NCBI GenBank assembly: GCA_951213105.1
Contig: OX578150.1
Span: 21,182,022 to 21,246,021, forward strand
Direction: 5' to 3'
Source of the DNA: Amaurobius ferox
Lineage: Eukaryota; Arthropoda; Arachnida; Araneae; Amaurobiidae
Length of the DNA: 64,000 bases
Shown: piece after piece, positions 1-10,869 of the stretch
Position numbering within the stretch: the stretch's first letter is position 1
Layout of the letters: each line of letters begins with the position of its first letter
Translations under genes and position numbers: made by a program
The notes under the pieces: model-generated
What the model saw: only the letters and a program-made list of their open reading frames with translations
What the model was told of the DNA's origin: nothing
Databases searched by the model: none

Positions 1-640
1 TATGAATGGACAGGCGGCTATTTCTAGCCAAAAGGGGGGTATAAACGGGCAAGTGAGGCCCTCACCTTCTTGCATGTTTCAGAAATGTGAGGTTCCCACG
101 TTAATTTTGAATCCAAGTACACGCCAAGGTACTTGTATCTAGATTGCCAGGGAATTGGCTGATTATTCAGAATTAAATTAGTGGATGGGGTTTGCCGGGG
201 GGGGGGGAAGTCACGGCAGCACACTTACCCACGTTGACCTTAATCCTCCACTTTGTTAACCATTGCGTCAGGACGTTCAAATATTCTTGTAAAATATCGT
301 GCACGACTTGTGTCTGTTTGTGATGTGTGATAAGGGCCGTGTCGTCAGCATAGAGGCCAAGTGCGACACCAGGGGAGCTTGGCAGATCATTAATATAAAG
401 GTTGAACAGTTTGGGTCCGACAAGAGAGCCTTGCGGGACCCCGCTGCGAATACTCCTGGGAGAAGAGAGAAGGTTAGATACTCGTACCACGAAGCTGCGC
501 TCCGTTAGGTACGAGTGAAGAAGCTTAATGATATCAGGAGGGAAGGAGCGTTTGATAAGTTTGAATAACAACCCGTTTATCCACACCTTATCAAACGCCT
601 TCTGGAGATCAAGAAAAACAATAGTAGTGCTCTCCTGTTC
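1..640 (-). pseudogene. Jockey-type non-LTR reverse transcriptase, broken fragment
   Basis: The minus strand reads into a reverse transcriptase of the Jockey/I group. Visible in order are FLDLQKAFDKVW (first catalytic Asp), SGVPQGSLVGPKLFNLYINDL, the YADDTA catalytic box, and a thumb-side block with KYLGVYLDSKLTWEPHI. The last block lies in another frame: a run of ten or so G on the plus strand near 199-208 breaks the frame. A second G run near 35-40 breaks it again before the window edge. Nothing upstream of about 640 looks like the fingers or endonuclease, so the copy is 5'-truncated and its 3' part leaves the window. In life such a protein copies its own RNA into nicked chromosomal DNA. 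This copy is dead, unless the G-run shifts are sequencing errors. The family call is firm; the exact clade is inferred. Confidence 0.85.
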
Positions 641-1045
641 CGTGAATTGTCTACTGTTGCGATGTGGTGAGTGGGAAGGCACCTTAAGCTCTTGTTCCGA
701 AAATCTTGTACACCCTGCTACCACAAGAAACTCAAGTAGTCTTGATTTTTTTTTTTCTGGCAATTCAATTCGAAGAATGACATCTTCGTAGCATCTGCTT
801 GCCATCTTCAATCTGTTCGTAACTTCTGTTTTAAGGTCATTGTTACATCTAATGAGTAGAGGTAATCTATTCTAATGATTGGAGGCCTCAAAATGGTTGG
901 GAACCGCTTATCTAATTGATACGAGTAGCCAGGTATTTAAATTGGGTAACTCCTTCAAAAGTTGCAGTTTGATAAACTAGTCAGCCTCAAAGCGTTTCCC
1001 GGGGTGTTGTACCATGAGAAGGCGAGTATATTAATACAACCTTTA
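641..1045. other. No recognisable gene
   Basis: This stretch lies between the truncated reverse transcriptase and the first copy of the 275-bp direct repeat. Open frames here are short and show no family motif. I see nothing I can name. Confidence 0.5.
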
Positions 1046-1326
1046 GTTGGGGCAATTCGAGTTTCCTTGTGGTATTTGAAATGTAGATTTGCAGCTTTTA
1101 TGCACGTTCTAGAATTCTGATTCTAGTACATCCATCAGATAATTGTACTATAAAAGACCCCTTGCAGGGTTGTCGTGGAATGCTGATCCTTCTTCAAAAA
1201 ATTAAACCAATTGTCAAAAGTAAACTTTTCAATGGATCCCATTTTAATATTTCAGGAAACAAGTCACCAGACGCTTTGGGAAAAAGAGGCACAAATGTCA
1301 CCTAAACTTCTTGTGAGACTGCTTAT
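1046..1326. repeat. Direct repeat, left copy (~280 bp)
   Basis: This block recurs in the same orientation at 2826-3099. The two copies share long identical runs, for example from CGAGTTTCCTTGTGG through GCACAAATGTCACC, with a few small indels. The right copy carries an 8-bp difference in the CTAGAATTC region. They flank about 1.5 kb, as LTRs would, but I see no TG...CA ends, primer site or polyprotein, so I do not call an LTR element. Confidence 0.8.
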
Positions 1327-2825
1327 GTTGTGTTTGAAAGTTAGAATAAAACCTGCTGTGTTTAAGAGATAAAGGAAGACATAATGATTAGTTTAAAGAA
1401 AATTAGTTTATTAAATTGTAACTTCAAATTAACAAATACAAAAACTCTGCTCACAGGCAGGCAACTCAGGAAGAATTAACATTAGAATTTTATCAACTTA
1501 GTTAGAATTAAGGAATTAGCATAAAAACTTTACTCAAAACAAGCTATTTTAAATTTCATCAGAAAATCATTAACAAAAATATTAAATTTAAAAGAATTTT
1601 CCCAGGCTCTTAAAATTTATGAAGGTTTAGAAATTTGCTCTCAGAATGAAGTTTTAGAATTTTAAATTTGCAGAATAAAATTTGATTAAATACATTTCAA
1701 ATTTTAAGAAATTAGGAGTTTAAATAAAACAATATTCACCAGCCAATATTCATCGGGGGGGGGGGGGAAGTTCCAATAATTAGAGCTGCACAGGTTGGAG
1801 ACAAAAAGTGGAGTTTCACAGGGATGACAGGAATTTTTCTAAACCAGATTTCTTGGGATCAGGAGACGATTCAGTATAATTCTTGAAAATGGGAATGACA
1901 TCAGGAAATAAGCCCTACTAGCCACATCTGGAACACTAGGATATTTATAGAACAGCCGTCATCGTCAGAAGCTACGTTCACGTACTCGCATAATGAATCT
2001 CACCACACACTTCTGGAGAGTTACATCGCGAATTAACTCGTAGAGACGAATAAAACGTACTTAAAAGAGGCAAATGATAAAAAAAACATCGCGAGGAACC
2101 TAATTTTCCATAGAAAATTTCGAGTGGAACATAAGTTCCAATGAAAAATACAACGACGCGCTAACACACGACGAGGGATTTCAACAACTGAAACCGAAAA
2201 ATTCTGCGCACGTATTTATACGTGCGGAAAAAAGGGAGAAGTTTAGACAAACGGCAACAATTAAAATCCGCTTACCGAAATTAGAATTGCCAAAATAAAA
2301 CTCAAAATTCCGAGAGCAGACGATCCGTAAAAACGCGAACCAATTAAAATAATTCACGAATTCCGACGAGGCGCAAAAAACGCTTAGGTGGCGCATCAAT
2401 CGCTGTAGCCCGCAAAACAGGATTCCGAAAATGGCCGCAACTGAAATTTTTGAAATGCACTGAAATATGGAAATAACTTGAAACTGTAGAACAAACGGAA
2501 TTTCTAACCAAAATGGGAAAATGAGACATCAAATTAAAGGAATTTTAAGGGGAATCAAATAAATAAATAATTTTTATAAATTTACAAATCAAAAGTAATA
2601 TTAATTTAGGGAATAGAACATTTTTAATTAAGAATATTATAAAGAAAATTAATTTAGAAGATTAAAAATATTCTAATTAAAGAATAAATGAAAAAGCCAA
2701 TAAATATTTAAATATTACCAAATTGAGAATATTGAGCCAGGGAAAAAGAAATAAAAGTAAATTTTCAAACAATTACAGAAATTCTAAAGCAACCCAACAA
2801 GTTGCTTTAGAATTTATGTAATTTT
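1327..2825. other. AT-rich DNA between the two direct repeats
   Basis: No coding sequence is convincing. A G13 run sits at 1755-1767. Just before the right repeat lies a small hairpin: AAAGCAACCC, a short loop, then GTTGCTTT near 2788-2810. The part around 2160-2540 is richer in CG dinucleotides than its surroundings but has no open frame above 72 residues. Confidence 0.5.
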
Positions 2826-3099
2826 AGTTGAGGCAAATCGAGTTTCCTTGTGGTATTTGAAATGTAGATTTGCAGCTTTTATGCACGTTGTGATTCTGAT
2901 TCTACTACATCCATCAGATAATTGTACTATAAAAGACCCCTTGCAGGGTTGTGGAATGCTGATCCTTCAAAAAATTAAACCGATTGTCAAAAGTAAACTC
3001 TTCAATGGATCCCATTTTAGTATTTCAGGAAACAAGTCACCAGACGCTTTGGGAAAAAGAGGCACAAATGTCACCTAAACTTCTTGTGAGACTGCTTAT
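2826..3099. repeat. Direct repeat, right copy
   Basis: Second copy of the block at 1046-1326, same orientation, about 1,780 bp further on. It contains an open frame of 76 codons only because it is a short repeat; the left copy does not preserve that frame, which argues against coding. It ends with GAGACTGCTTAT in both copies and then diverges. Confidence 0.8.
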
Positions 3100-3469
3100 A
3101 CCTCGGTTGCATCTATTATCCGTCAATTAATGACGACCAAAATATCAAACATGCGGAAGAATTAAAAAAGAGAGCCTTATATAAAGGTCTGTTGCGGCTT
3201 TTAGATTGTTATCGATCTATAATTGCCTTGCCGCTCATCTTAACAGGATTGGAGTTGCTAACAGTCCTAAGTATCTGCACTAGTGATGATTAATACCGAT
3301 CATCTCGTCTGTCCGGCCTTCTTTGGATGGACTATATACACCCGGCTATTCGGTTCTGTATTTTGATGTACTCTTGTATATCTTGACTAAGGACGTTCAT
3401 CCATATCGCCTGCTGCATTGGAAATATAAAAATATGCAGTGGACTGAAGAGAACCGGACGAGTCATAAA

Positions 3470-4310
3470 TGCGACAGTGAACGGCGAAATGTTACATCAA
3501 CATGAGATGATAGATACCTCATTCGCATGGCAGGGATGGACAGTACAGCTTCATCTCGAAAGTTGACAGAACGTTGCAGCACTGCTACAAGTGCGTTATT
3601 GTCTGTTGTAGGAGGCTGTTGCACCGTGGACTGCGTGCAAGAATTCCTTTGTGCAGGATTCCGCTGACGCAAAACCATCGACGCCTGCAGCTACAATGCG
3701 CTCATCAACATAGACACTGGCGTGCCGATTGGCAACAAGTCATCTTTTCCAATAAATCCCGCTTTAATTTGGGGTACAGTGATGGCCGCATCCACGTTAG
3801 CCGCTATAGCGGTGAACTCCAACTTTTGGAGCGTTTTTATCCAATGTTATATTGAACGAATTCCGAGCGTGGTGGTCTGGGCGCCATTGGGGATCTTGGA
3901 CGATCTCAGCTGTTAAGAATTGTGGGTAATCTCAACAACAATTGGTACATCAGAGTTTTGGAGCCTGACGTCGTACCTTCTTTCAACGTATTCCGAGATC
4001 TGTATTTCAACAGGACAATGCCCGTCCACGTGTTGTTAGGAATGTTAAAAGATTCTGTTCAGCACAACAGATACAGCTTCATGGCCTGCCTATTCCGGAT
4101 ATATCGCCTATTGAACATGTCTGGGATTTCGTAGGTCAGCGTCTCGCTCGTGACTCTCGTCCTGTAGTTAATACAGCTGAACTTTGGGTTCGGATAGAAA
4201 CAATCTGGAATGCTCTTCCTCGGGTATGAATTCAAAATACGTTTGATTCGATGCCACGTCGTATAAAAGCACTTATTGCGGCGCTTGGTGGCTTCACCAA
4301 ATACTGATTT
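3470..4310 (+). pseudogene. Tc1-like transposase remnant
   Basis: Fragments of a Tc1 family DDE transposase appear in shifting plus-strand frames. Around 3713-3825 the reading HRHWRADWQQVIFSNKSRF, then NLGYSDGRIHVSRYSGE, matches the region of the first catalytic Asp; here NKSRF replaces the usual DESRF, so the key acid is lost. Near 4000-4140 an out-of-phase reading gives the block with the second Asp and the SPIEHVWD block, followed by a C-terminal part to about 4,230. Frameshifts and the missing Asp mean no active enzyme. The stretch ending near 4,410 (TTCTGGTGATTCCT) probably belongs to its 3' flank or inverted repeat. The N-terminal helix-turn-helix is not clear. Confidence 0.75.
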
Positions 4311-6669
4311 TCGACATGTAATAGTATTGTTTTTAATCGTTTATTTGTATCAATACATGTCTGTTGTGGAATAAATTTCATTCAATTCTGGTGATTCCTT
4401 CATGGTGTTAAGTAAACTTTTATTAATAAACTAGCAGTATACCCTATCTTCGCACAGAATATATAATATAAAGAAATTAAAACTTGAATTATGTGCATAT
4501 TCCTATAATAATTTAAATGATTTTGTTATTCTAAACATTTTATTAAAACATTTTATTTAATTCTCCTTAAAAGATGTATAAGAATCTCTGTTCTCTCTAT
4601 ATAAAATTATCTCAACAGGCAGATCTGAAGAAAAGAAAACACCCTGGTCCCTTTTTTAAACACATTTACTAAAACTATTATTTAATTCTCACAAAGCGAC
4701 GGGGATTATCAAGGAAATTGAACTTAATTTTGCAAAATATTGAATTTTCATAAATTAGGAGTCGTTTTCATTAATTTAGTATCATTTTATTAATTCGGCC
4801 GTATTTTCATTAATTTGACGGAATATTAAAAAGTCGCCAAATTTATCAGAAAGTGGGACAGTTGGACTAAGAGACAAACACTACCGAAACATTACAATAT
4901 TATCATTTTTCAAAATGCAATTAATTTCATTGATTTGGTGTCATTTTTATCAAGTGGACAACAGTTTATCGATTTGGCGATATTTTCGTTCATGTGGTGA
5001 TATTTGAGCAATTTGACCACATATTAAAAGGTCGTCAAATTTGTTGTCAAGTAGGATGGGCTGACAGTCAAAAACTACCGAAACGTCATTACAATACCTT
5101 TCAAAACGAAACTAATTTCATTAATTTGACATCATTTTTGTCAATTTGGCAATATTTTTAACATTCGACAACATTTCGCAACATTAAAAAAAAAGCCCGC
5201 CAAATCTCTCGCCAAGCATTACAGGTACGAACGGACGTAATCATTTATATTTTCGTAGATTAGAAGATTATACCCATGTATTAGACTACAATATATGGAT
5301 TTTAAAATGTTTCTCCAAAATAAAACAGAATTCATAATCTAAGGCGTTAATGATTGATATATATAATCCAATGAAAGATGCAGTTAAAAAAATGTATTTA
5401 TAAATATATTTCTATATTATTTAAATCGAAAAATATTTGCTGGTGTAATAACTCAATGGGTTTAATTCCGTTTCTTAGCAACATGATATATATATTTCAA
5501 ATGTAAACTCACTGGGTTTAATTTGTTGTGTACAAACAGTAGGTTTGTTTATCCCTTTGAAGAGTGGAACACTCCGGAAGCGTTCCCCATCAAACACACA
5601 CTCTGTTTTATTATAAGTAGAGATGGAATCGGTTTCGGAAAGGCAAGAATATAAGCATTAGGTTGTTTTAAAGCAAGCTGTTCGAAGGATGGCAAGAATT
5701 GTATAAAAAATTATGGGCGGTAGTTTGGTGATCTGAGACGACATGATTACGGGAGCGGGAAGCATGATCCACAGCCGCATCTGACCGATTCAATTTACCA
5801 AGTTAATGAGCAATGTTCTTATTGTAATCCAATATCAGCTTTTCTTCTTCATGGGACAAATGGATTTATAAAGTATATCGCAGTAACTGCAGGATGGGTA
5901 TTGAAAACAAATTCACTATATCAGAAATAGGATCTTTGCTTGATTCCGCCAATTTTGACACTCAATTCTCTAATAGCATTTTGCAATTTAAATGTAGTAA
6001 GTCATAAGATGCGGAATAACGTGACGCTATCTACAAATTTATGAATTTTAAGGGAGGGCGAAATAAGGCAAAAACTGTTACAGGTATTCAGGAAAGATAT
6101 TTGGTCCAATAATTAATCGAGCCAACTTAAGTTTGGATTTTTGGATTCATAAAGGTGATTGAAAGTTACAAAACATTAGATTCCATAGGTATAAAATACA
6201 TACTAAAGGAAAAAAAACATTTGAAACCCATGATATAAATAAAATACAAGTTAAATGGTAGGTCAAAAATACTAGCTAAAATCAAGGCAAAGGTCCCTGT
6301 CAGTAGTGGAATAATTACAGTTTTAACAAATGGCGTCTTCTAAAACAAAACAAAAATTTGAGAGTCAAAGTGTAAAAGATCTGGATAAGGAATATTCAGG
6401 ATACTACTTCGAATTATTAGGTTGAAGTCTGAACGGTGTAAAATAAGACATGAGTCCAACACATACACGTCTGAGAGAAGACTGATCTGGAACACACAAA
6501 ATCACCACTAGTGAGTGGAGTCGACAGCAGAACAACGCAGGAAGGGGAATTAGTCTAGCAAATGTACGTTATTAAATTCTTGATCCGGAACAAGATGATT
6601 GGATACCATTCAAAAAAACATGAATGACGTCTGCAAAAGATCTAGAGCACGCAAGACACCACTCGAGAA
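4311..6669. other. Long stretch without a gene
   Basis: Apart from the degenerate repeats at 4690-5225 I see no gene, RNA or named element here. All open frames are under 60 codons. Around 5,550-5,640 and 6,470-6,560 the base composition is less AT-rich, but no motif stands out. It ends where the left arm of the palindromic composite element begins. Confidence 0.5.
4690..5225. repeat. Degenerate ~200-bp tandem repeats rich in TTGGCGA-type phrases
   Basis: Three diverged units repeat phrases such as CATTAATTTGGCGTCATTTTT, CAACATTAAAAA-GTCGCCAAATTT and ACTACCGAAACATTAC. A related single unit sits at 29050-29225 and a weaker one inside 30442-31395. No coding potential. Boundaries are approximate because the units are old. 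Confidence 0.55.
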
Positions 6670-7463
6670 GAAATTTTGGATACAGGTATTTTAAGGTATA
6701 CGCTCAAGAATGATGTGAAAAAGCAACAGTCCTGCTCTCACAGTTAGGGTTACAGTGACACAATTTCGAAATTTTCAAATGGCAATACCTATTTTTTTAC
6801 TTTCCCTGCAATACATGGTAATGTATAGGGAAAGTATTGGAATCATGCCGAAAATCGCAACTCGAGTTTTCGACGGATCTACACGTTTCGAGACCTCTAG
6901 AATACGAAAAAACTATTTTTAGCGTGACGTCTGTGCAGATTTTGTATCCACTCTAAAAAACTAATTGATCGAATTTCATAAAATTTGGTAGGTAATTCAC
7001 TTGTGGGCGAATCTGGTGCTGATTAGTTTTGGGTACGATTCGGGATAAAAGAACCCGCCTTTTTTGCGATATCCACTAGCTGAAAAACTAATGGACCGAA
7101 TTTCACAAAATTCAGTAGATAAGTCGCTTGTGGTTCACCCTGGTGCTGATTAGATTTTGGTACAATTCGGAAAAAAATAACCTGCCTTTTTTTTTCAAAA
7201 TGGCCCCCAAAAATCGTGAAATCTAAAATAAAAAACTACGTATGCCAAATTTATCCATTAAATGCTTGTTTTATACGTAATTTTTAACCAAGAAAAGAAT
7301 AAGACCAACCCCATTACACTAGGTCTAGCTGTTCTCGAGATACTTTTGATGTTTCGTATGTTCTCTACGCCACCTTTGAAAATAAGTCCAGTTTCCGAAT
7401 GAGAACGAAAATTGAATTAAAAGTGAATTAAATTTATTTAAAATAAATAGAACGTGTATATAA

Positions 7464-9094
7464 GTCTGCAGGGAAAGCCATGTGCTGCCCACATCAGAAT
7501 TTTTTTTTATTGGAATGTGATCTTCACAGTGAAAAAGCATAAATGGTGTTGAAACTGTACCTGCAGCACGAAAAACGCCGGCGCTAGGCAGAGACTAAGA
7601 AAAAAAGTGAAAACAACTAGCGGTTCAGCATAACACGAATTTCTGTTCCATTGACGCCACATTCCACACCGTGTGTTCGGCTCAGAACCCAGCCTGCTGA
7701 TTTCCAGGTTCGGCGTAAGACACCGTCATGGCGGACGTCATCGCCGTAAGAGAAAGAAAATGCATTGTGATTTGAGTGCCTCTTGCTTTCTTGCATTTTG
7801 ACTTGACCAACATGTCGCTTAGAGTGAAACAACGAGGTGAAATGGTAAAGTTCTATTACCTAAAGGGACAAAATGCCGCAGAGGCATTGCGTGTCTACCG
7901 CACAAACCATCAGCTACGACGAAGCCCGTGTTCTGTACAAGCTGTACGGGACTTGATACTTAAATTTGAAGAAACTGGTTGCACATGCGATCGATCTCGG
8001 CCTGGACGATCTTCCGTTCCTGCTGAGGTTGTTGCAGAAGTGCATGAGACGATAAGCGAAGGTTGTATTGCAAGTGCACGCGGTGTTTCACGCGTTCTGG
8101 ATTTGCCGAATTCTACGGTCCGCAAAATTCTGCGCTCTGTTCTCCACATGTTTCCGTATCGGTTCCAGCGTGTCCAGATGTTGAAAGCGGGTGATAACTA
8201 ATTACGCTTAGATTTTGCTAATGAATTCCTCATTCTGTATGACGATGATAACGGATGGCCTTTACGCATTCTGTGGACGGACGAGGCACATTTCTCCTTG
8301 ACTGGTAACGTAAATTCGAAGAACTGTGTGCACTGGGCAGACCAAAATCCCCATGATATAGTCTCACTTCCGTTACACCAAGGAAAAGTGACTGTGTGAT
8401 GCGGGATAACAAGCGCCTTCATCCTAGGCCCTTACTTTTTTGAAGATATTACTGTCGCAGGTCTGCACACGTGTACGGTAACAAGTGGTCGCTATGAAGC
8501 AATGTTGACCAATTACGTTATTCCTGAATTGCAACAGCCAAATGCCCTCAAAAAATCTTACGTCGTGTGGATACAAGATGGCGCTCCCTCACATGTGAGA
8601 TCTTCTGTGAAACGGTTATTGACACAACAGTTTGGTGACAGAATTATCTCCCGCCATTTCATGTTTCCGTGGCCACCCAGGTTCCCCGATCTCACTCCAA
8701 ATGATTTCTTGTTGTGGGAATATATGAAATCCAAAATGTATGCAGGCAATCCGCAAACTTATTTGATTTCAAAGATGCTATTACAAGTGAGGTTCAACAG
8801 ATTCCTCTTGCCATGGTACGTGCTTCAGTGCTATCCACTATCAGTCGCATGCAAAGTGTCATCGTGTGTGAAGGCGGGCACGTGGAAAATTTGTGAAACA
8901 CAATAAATCGTTTTGCTTTTCTGTCGCTGGTCTGTCCTTATTGGTTGTTTTCACCTTTTTCTTAGTCTCTGTCTAGAGCCTGCGTTTTTTGTGCTACAGG
9001 TACCGTTTCAACGCCATTTATGGTTTTCAGTGTGAAGATCACATTCTAATATAAAAAAATCGGATGTCGGCAGCACACGACTTTCCCTGCAGAC
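7464..9094 (+). mobile_element. Mariner-like (IS630/Tc1 superfamily) transposon with ~150-bp TIRs
   Basis: Inverted ends 7464-7618 and 8944-9094 match closely: each begins with GTCTGCAGGGAAAG or its variant and runs through GTGATCTTCACA-type and GTTTCAACGCCATT-type blocks to GTTGTTTTCAC. Between them lies one transposase frame. Similarity continues outward at lower identity into the arms of the composite element, so the true element may have much longer TIRs. With an in-frame stop pair and a frameshift in the transposase this copy is probably inactive, but it is among the better preserved elements of the window. Confidence 0.8.
7812..8896 (+). pseudogene. Mariner-like DDE transposase, two stops and one frameshift
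   Basis: The frame starts at ATG 7812 (MSLRVKQRGEM) and gives an N-terminal helix-turn-helix of the type seen in arthropod mariner-like proteins. A second DNA-binding block, SARGVSRVLDLPNSTVRKIL, follows. The DDE core shows WTDEAHF, IQDGAPSH and PDLTPNDF, giving all three catalytic Asp. Counting from the second Asp, the Asp of NDF lies 42 residues on (41 in between), longer than the 34 typical of mariner. Defects are TAA at 8199-8201, TGA at 8397-8399 (where relatives have Trp in a VTVWCG block), and a shift near 8757-8763 just before the C-terminal LKDAIT-like block. The natural end is the TGA at 8894-8896. Full-length it would be about 360 residues, normal for the group. Confidence 0.85.
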
Positions 9095-9359
9095 TCAAAT
9101 TCATATTTTCTTTATTTCTTTAATAATTCATTAGATTGAGTTTAATTGATCCAAATAACACTAAATTTGCATTTTTAATTCAATTTTTGTTTTTATTTGG
9201 TAATTGGACATTTTTCCGAAATCGACGTAACAAAAATGCAAGAAATTTCAACTATCTTGAGAACGGTTAGTCCTAAAGTATAATGGAGTGTGTTATGTTA
9301 TTTTCCTCTTCAAAAATTGCGTATAAAATACGAATTTAATCGATACATTTGATCATACA

Positions 9360-9998
9360 CTACTTAGTCTTTTTTTTAGATTTTGGCGGACCATTTCGTA
9401 AAAAAGGCAGGTTGTTCTTTTCCGAATCGTACCAAAATCTAATCAGCACCAGAGTATCCCACAAGTAACTTATCTATCAAGTTTTGTGAAATTTGGTCAA
9501 TTAGTATTTTAGCTAGAGTGGATACATGAAATTTTTGCTGGCCATTTCGTATAAAAAGGCGGGTTCTTTTCCGAATCGTACCAAATTCTAATCAGCACCA
9601 GAGTATCTAACAAGTAACTTTTCTACCAAATTTTGTGAAATTTGGTCAATTAGTATTTTAGTTAGAGCGGATAAATGAATTTTTACGGGTCATTTCGCAA
9701 AAAAAGGCGGGTTCTGTTTTTACGAATCGTTCCAAAAACTAATCAGTACCAGGGTCACATCCAAGTGACTTATCTACCAAATTTTATGAAATTCGGTCCA
9801 TTAGTTTGTGAGTTAGAGTGGATACATACATTGCACAGACAGACAGACACACACATAGATGTCACGCTAAAAATAGTTTTTTCGTATTCTAGAGGTCTCG
9901 AAACGTGTAGATCCGTCGAAAAATCGAGTTGCGATTTTCGACATGATTCCAATACTTTCCCTATACATTACCATGTATTGCAGGGAAAGTAAAAATCT
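9360..9998. repeat. Extra partial right arm with three ~135-bp tandem units
   Basis: Three consecutive units repeat a phrase with GGCCATTTCGTAAAAAAGG, then CGAATCGTACCAAA, AATCAGCACCAGAG, and GTGAAATTTGGTC. After the last unit comes a CAGACAGACACAC run and a block ending CCTATACATTACCATG. The same order occurs at 10260-10740 and inverted at 6790-7210; a weaker copy is at 30180-30441. The 105-codon frame at 9675-9992 is a by-product of this repeat. Confidence 0.75.
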
Positions 9999-10869
9999 GA
10001 TGTGGGCAGCACATGACTTTCTCTGCAGTCCTATATTCACGTTCACTTTATTTTAATTAAATTTAATTCACTTTTAATTCAATTTTCTTTCTTATTTGAT
10101 AACTGGATTTATTTTCAAAGGTGGCTTAGAGAAAATATGAAAAAACTAAAATATCTCGAGAACGGCTGTTCCTAGTGTAACGGAGTTGGTATTATTCTTT
10201 TCTCCGTTAAAAATTACGTGCTAAACAAGCATTTAATGGATATTTTTGAGCATACGTAGTTTTTATTTTAGATTTTTGCGGGCCATTTTGCAAAAAAAGG
10301 CAGGTTATTTTTCTTCGAATCGTACCAAAATCTAATCAGCACCACGGTATTCTACAAGTGACTTATCTTCCGAATTTTGTGAAATTCGGTCCATTAGTTT
10401 TTCAGCTAGAGTGGATACAAGCTTTTGCGAGCCATTTTGCAAAAAAAAAAAAGGCGGGTTCTTTTATCCCAAATCGTACCCAAAACTAATCAGCACCAGA
10501 TTCGCCCACAAGTGACTTACCTACCAAATTTTATGAAATTCGGTCCATTCATTAGTTTTTAAGTTAGAGTGGATACAAAATCTGCACAGACAGACACACA
10601 AACGTCACTCTAAAAATAGTTTTTACGTATTCTACTGATATCGAAACGCGTAGATCCGTCGAAAACTGGAGTTACAATTTTCGGAATGATTCCAATACTT
10701 TCCCTATACATTACCATGTATTGCAGGGAAAATAAAAAGTAGGTTTTGCCATTTGAAAATTTTGAAATTGTGTCACTGTAACTCTAACTTTGAAAGCAGG
10801 ACTGTTGTTTTTCACATCATTGTTGAGCGCATACCTTAAAATACCTGCATCCAAAATTGCTTTCTTTGA

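Larger units (their letters stand above)
6670..10862. mobile_element. Palindromic composite element with ~800-870 bp inverted arms
   Basis: The left arm (about 6670-7510) is the inverted copy of the right arm (about 9985-10862). The match starts from the outer ends (GGATACAGGTATTTTAAGG on the left, its complement near 10840) and runs through a GTGACACAATTTC block and a block around CCCTGCAATACATGG. It continues through short tandem units containing AAGGCGGGTTCTTTT, and ends at the inner motif GTGGGCAGCACATGAC. Between the arms lie a mariner-like transposon (7464-9094) and an extra partial right-arm copy (about 9360-9998). This looks like nested insertion of related foldback or long-TIR elements. 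It carries no accessory gene besides the transposase. Arm positions are by eye; an aligner would place the ends better. Confidence 0.75.

Noticed and set aside
1046..3099. LTR retrotransposon
   Set aside because: No TG...CA termini, primer-binding site, polypurine tract or polyprotein could be seen.
9675..9992. 105-codon frame as a gene
   Set aside because: It spans the tandem units and end of the palindromic repeat family; related copies break the frame.
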